Shown piece by piece: positions 61,857-64,000 of a stretch of DNA of 64,000 nt (the first letter of the stretch is position 1; each line of letters opens with the position of its first letter). The stretch lies in the NCBI RefSeq assembly GCF_022637555.1, contig NZ_CP093342.1:186001-250000 (forward strand), read 5' to 3'. Position numbers and translations under genes: made by a program. A model generated the notes under the pieces. It was not told the DNA's origin and did not search any database. It saw only the letters and a list, made by a program, of their open reading frames with translations. The DNA is from Microbacterium sp. H1-D42 (GTDB taxonomy: Bacteria; Actinomycetota; Actinomycetes; Actinomycetales; Microbacteriaceae).

Positions 61857-63452
61857 TCAGCCCCAGACCTCCAGCTCGGCGATCGAGGTGAACCTCATGG
61901 GGCCGCCGGGTTCGCCGGTCAGGCGGATGCCGTCGGCGATGACCCGGGTGAAATCGAAGACGTACTCGTCGAACTCCAGGGCGGTGAAGTCGGTCGGGTA
62001 GGCCGGGGTGACGGTGAGCGATGTCACCGGCATCCACTCGCCATCGATCCGCACCTCGACGCGAGGGGCGGAGGCGAACCACCCGCCAAGTGAGTCCTGC
62101 CCACCGGGGACGTAGATCAGTCTCGACATGGCGCGCGGCGACGCCCACTCGTAGCCCCAGACGTCGTCGCCGCTGCCGGGGCCGAACGCCGAGTCCTCGG
62201 CGATCGTGCGATCGCCGTCGTTCAGCACGACTTCCTGCCCCTCGCGCACGCGTGACACCAGTGGCGTCGCGCCGTCGAGGGCGAGGTTGCCGGACGCCTC
62301 GGCGACAGCATCCGATCCCGGGTCGAACACCACGCGACGCAGGCCGAAGCAGTACGCGCGGCCGCCGCGGGACGACGCCGGCACGAACCAGTTGCTCTGC
62401 AGCCACATCTCGGTGCCGTCAGCCGAGAGGTACTTCGACGGCATCGTCGGGGCGTAGCCGCCATGCTTGGCGAGCGGTGAGCGTGGGCCGTGCCAGGGGA
62501 AGTGCCCGAAGTCGTGACTGTGCAGCAGTCGCCACGGCCCCCAGGGTGTCGGCGCCTCGAAGAACTCGAAGGTGTACTCACTCCATGTCGAATACAGGTA
62601 GCGGCCGAGGCCGGGGTTCCAGATCACGGACCCCTGCGCGATGCAGGTGAAGTCGTGCGCCGTCATGCCGAACGCGGGTGTCGGGTAGAAGCGCCGCTCG
62701 TCGACGAGAACCGGCTGCTTGTCGGCGATCGCAGAGGACCAGGTCGGGCCCTCGTCAGACGCGTCGGCGTAGAACTCCCATGCGCCGATGTCCTGCACCC
62801 GATCCGCGCGCACCCGCCCGAGGAACAGCTCGGTCGGATCCGGCACCCGCTTCGAGAACGAGGTGCGCCAGTTGCCGTCGATGCCGTAGGCGTAGACGTA
62901 CTCGGATCCGCCGTTCGCCTGGCCGAGGTCGAGGAACATCACCGTCGTGAAGACGTGATCGTGGAACATCGGCTCATCCGGCCAGGTCCAGGTGCGGCCG
63001 AGGTCATCACTGCGGACGATCGTCGCCGTGGGCGCCTCGTTGAACGTGTCGGGGGAGTCTCCGCAGCGCAGATCCTGCACCGCGAGAAAGAGCACGTCGC
63101 GCCCGTCGAGGTTCACGCACACCATGCCGGTCGGCTTGCGGTTGAATCGCGCTGGATCCCAGATCGGGGCGACCGCGTCGCCGTCGGCGAGGCGCTCTCC
63201 GGTGAGTCCGGTCTGCGGCGTCCCATCGATCCGGTTCACCAGGATGTCGCTCCAGCCGTGCCGCGCGAAGCCGGTGCCGTCCCCGGCGGCGGCGTACAGC
63301 GCGCCGTCGGATGCCCAGGCCGATGGCCACAGGTCTCCGTCGCTGGCCGTGAGCACAGTGTTCGCCTGGTCGACGTGCGCGATTCGCAGTCGCAGGGGAG
63401 CGGATGCCGGATTCACCGGCGCCCCATCGATGATCGGGTGGCGTTCATTCAT
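61857..63452 (-). CDS. DUF4185-like protein with C-terminal F5/8-type domain
   Basis: The protein is 531 aa, with no signal peptide. A propeller of the same overall pattern as DUF4185 carries GDLWPSAWASDGALYAAAGDGTGF (GDGTG in place of GDTFG, Asp58), DDLGRTWTWPDEPMFHDHVFTT, YVYAYGIDGNWRTSF, LGRYLYSTWSEYTFEFFEAPTPWGPWR and MPSKYLSADGTEMWLQSNWF. The C-terminal 110 residues (DDVWGYEWASPRAMSRLIYV to FTSIAELEVWG) are a discoidin-like domain. It is homologous to the truncated gene at the window edge. It is a more distant member than 51351 and 60282; its role is unknown. ATG at 63452 overlaps the upstream stop by 8 nt. Confidence 0.75.
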   Translation of the reverse strand: MNERHPIIDGAPVNPASAPLRLRIAHVDQANTVLTASDGDLWPSAWASDGALYAAAGDGTGFARHGWSDILVNRIDGTPQTGLTGERLADGDAVAPIWDPARFNRKPTGMVCVNLDGRDVLFLAVQDLRCGDSPDTFNEAPTATIVRSDDLGRTWTWPDEPMFHDHVFTTVMFLDLGQANGGSEYVYAYGIDGNWRTSFSKRVPDPTELFLGRVRADRVQDIGAWEFYADASDEGPTWSSAIADKQPVLVDERRFYPTPAFGMTAHDFTCIAQGSVIWNPGLGRYLYSTWSEYTFEFFEAPTPWGPWRLLHSHDFGHFPWHGPRSPLAKHGGYAPTMPSKYLSADGTEMWLQSNWFVPASSRGGRAYCFGLRRVVFDPGSDAVAEASGNLALDGATPLVSRVREGQEVVLNDGDRTIAEDSAFGPGSGDDVWGYEWASPRAMSRLIYVPGGQDSLGGWFASAPRVEVRIDGEWMPVTSLTVTPAYPTDFTALEFDEYVFDFTRVIADGIRLTGEPGGPMRFTSIAELEVWG

Positions 63453-64000
63453 CGGCAAGGCTCATCTCGCGCAGCCCGAACCAGTAGGACGTGATGCCGG
63501 CGGGGGCGCAGGGGCACACGTTGGACTGCAGCCACATCGTGGTCTCGTCGCCCGAGACGAACTTCGACGGAACCGTGGTCGCGTAGCCGCCGATGCGGTC
63601 GGCCTGCCACGGGTACTCGCCGAAGTCCTCTGACAGGATCGGGGTCCACGGTCCCCACGGCTGCGGCGCCTCGTAGAACTCGAACGTGTACTCGGTCCAC
63701 GAGGTGTACAGGTAGCGATCGCGCCCAGGCAGGTACGTCACCCCGCCCTGCGAGATCACGCTCATGTCGTACGCACTGCGGCGCTCGTCGACGAGCACGG
63801 GCTGCTTCTTCGCCACGTCGCGGGTCCAGATCGCGTCGGCGGCACCCGGTTCCCCGGCGTAGAACTCCCACTTCGAGCCGTCCTGCACGGCGGCGACCGG
63901 GACCCTGGCCAGGAACAGCTCAGTCGGATCGGGTACGACGTCGGTGAACGAGTCGCGCCAGTTGCCATCAAGGCCGTAGGCGTAGACGTAGTCCTTGTCC
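63445..64000 (-). CDS. DUF4185-like protein, 5' end beyond window
   Basis: The reading frame is open from the window edge to a TGA at 63445 (185 codons visible). The sequence DYVYAYGLDGNWRDSF, DPTELFLARVPVAAVQ, KQPVLVDERRSAYDMSVIS, YLYTSWTEYTFEFYEAPQPWGPW and TMWLQSNVCPCAPAGITSYWFGLREM matches 61857-63452 closely, so this is a tandem paralog. It lacks the C-terminal discoidin-like domain that its neighbour has. It is transcribed in the same operon, overlapping the next gene by ATGAATGA. Confidence 0.75.
   Translation of the reverse strand, partial: DKDYVYAYGLDGNWRDSFTDVVPDPTELFLARVPVAAVQDGSKWEFYAGEPGAADAIWTRDVAKKQPVLVDERRSAYDMSVISQGGVTYLPGRDRYLYTSWTEYTFEFYEAPQPWGPWTPILSEDFGEYPWQADRIGGYATTVPSKFVSGDETTMWLQSNVCPCAPAGITSYWFGLREMSLADE

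Overview
The window is high-GC actinobacterial chromosome. Gene content, codon use, the many TAGGGT-type -10 boxes and the overlapping operons point to Microbacteriaceae, most likely Microbacterium or a close relative. That placement is inferred from gene content, not from an rRNA gene. No tRNA, rRNA, CRISPR array, integrase or transposase was found. Coding density is very high: no gene-free stretch exceeds 300 bases. The longest gaps are 39107-39387, where nothing recognisable was seen, and 40908-41156, which holds a leader peptide.

Layout. 1-2060: a truncated AraC-type regulator and two divergent MarR-type regulators with extraordinary histidine-rich tracts around a shared inverted repeat. 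2085-5954: a secreted GH101 endo-alpha-N-acetylgalactosaminidase. 6150-21050 (all minus): one long cell-wall glycopolymer operon. It has three CDP-polyol phosphotransferases, a Bcs1-like fused CDP-ribitol synthase, a second cytidylyltransferase, a GT2, an epimerase, an OafA-type acyltransferase and the dTDP-rhamnose genes rmlA, rmlB and a fused rmlC-rmlD. 21149-24189: an alpha/beta hydrolase and a divergent TetR regulator with twin operators, then a UMF1-type MFS transporter. 24260-36167 (minus): a complete assimilatory sulfur block (sirohydrochlorin chelatase, siroheme reductase, cysH, cysD, cysN, an SsuABC-type importer, SUMT, FprA, ferredoxin and a TrxR-like flavoprotein), nearly all overlapping by 1-11 nt.

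36262-44069: a VWA/solute-binding fusion protein, small membrane proteins, a RIO-type kinase preceded by a poly-valine leader peptide, a stand-alone TOPRIM protein and a CWB2 cell-wall-binding surface protein. 44125-48167: the dnaK-grpE-dnaJ-hspR heat-shock operon with a HAIR operator over its promoter. 48766-50283: mgtE preceded by a proline-rich leader peptide, reminiscent of mgtL.

50305-64000: an accessory carbohydrate locus. It has an uncharacterised protein, a DUF4185 lipoprotein, a sugar ABC importer, a small P-loop protein, a heterodimeric ABC exporter and three more DUF4185-like proteins, the last cut by the window edge. The palindrome GAAATCGATTTC (one near-perfect copy included) recurs before three transcription units, suggesting one absent LacI-type regulator. 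DUF4185 is the domain of GH183 endo-D-arabinanases known from Microbacterium. The best working hypothesis is a locus for degrading and importing mycobacterial/corynebacterial D-arabinan or a related furanoside glycan. Together with the two leader-peptide systems, it is the most interesting part of the window.
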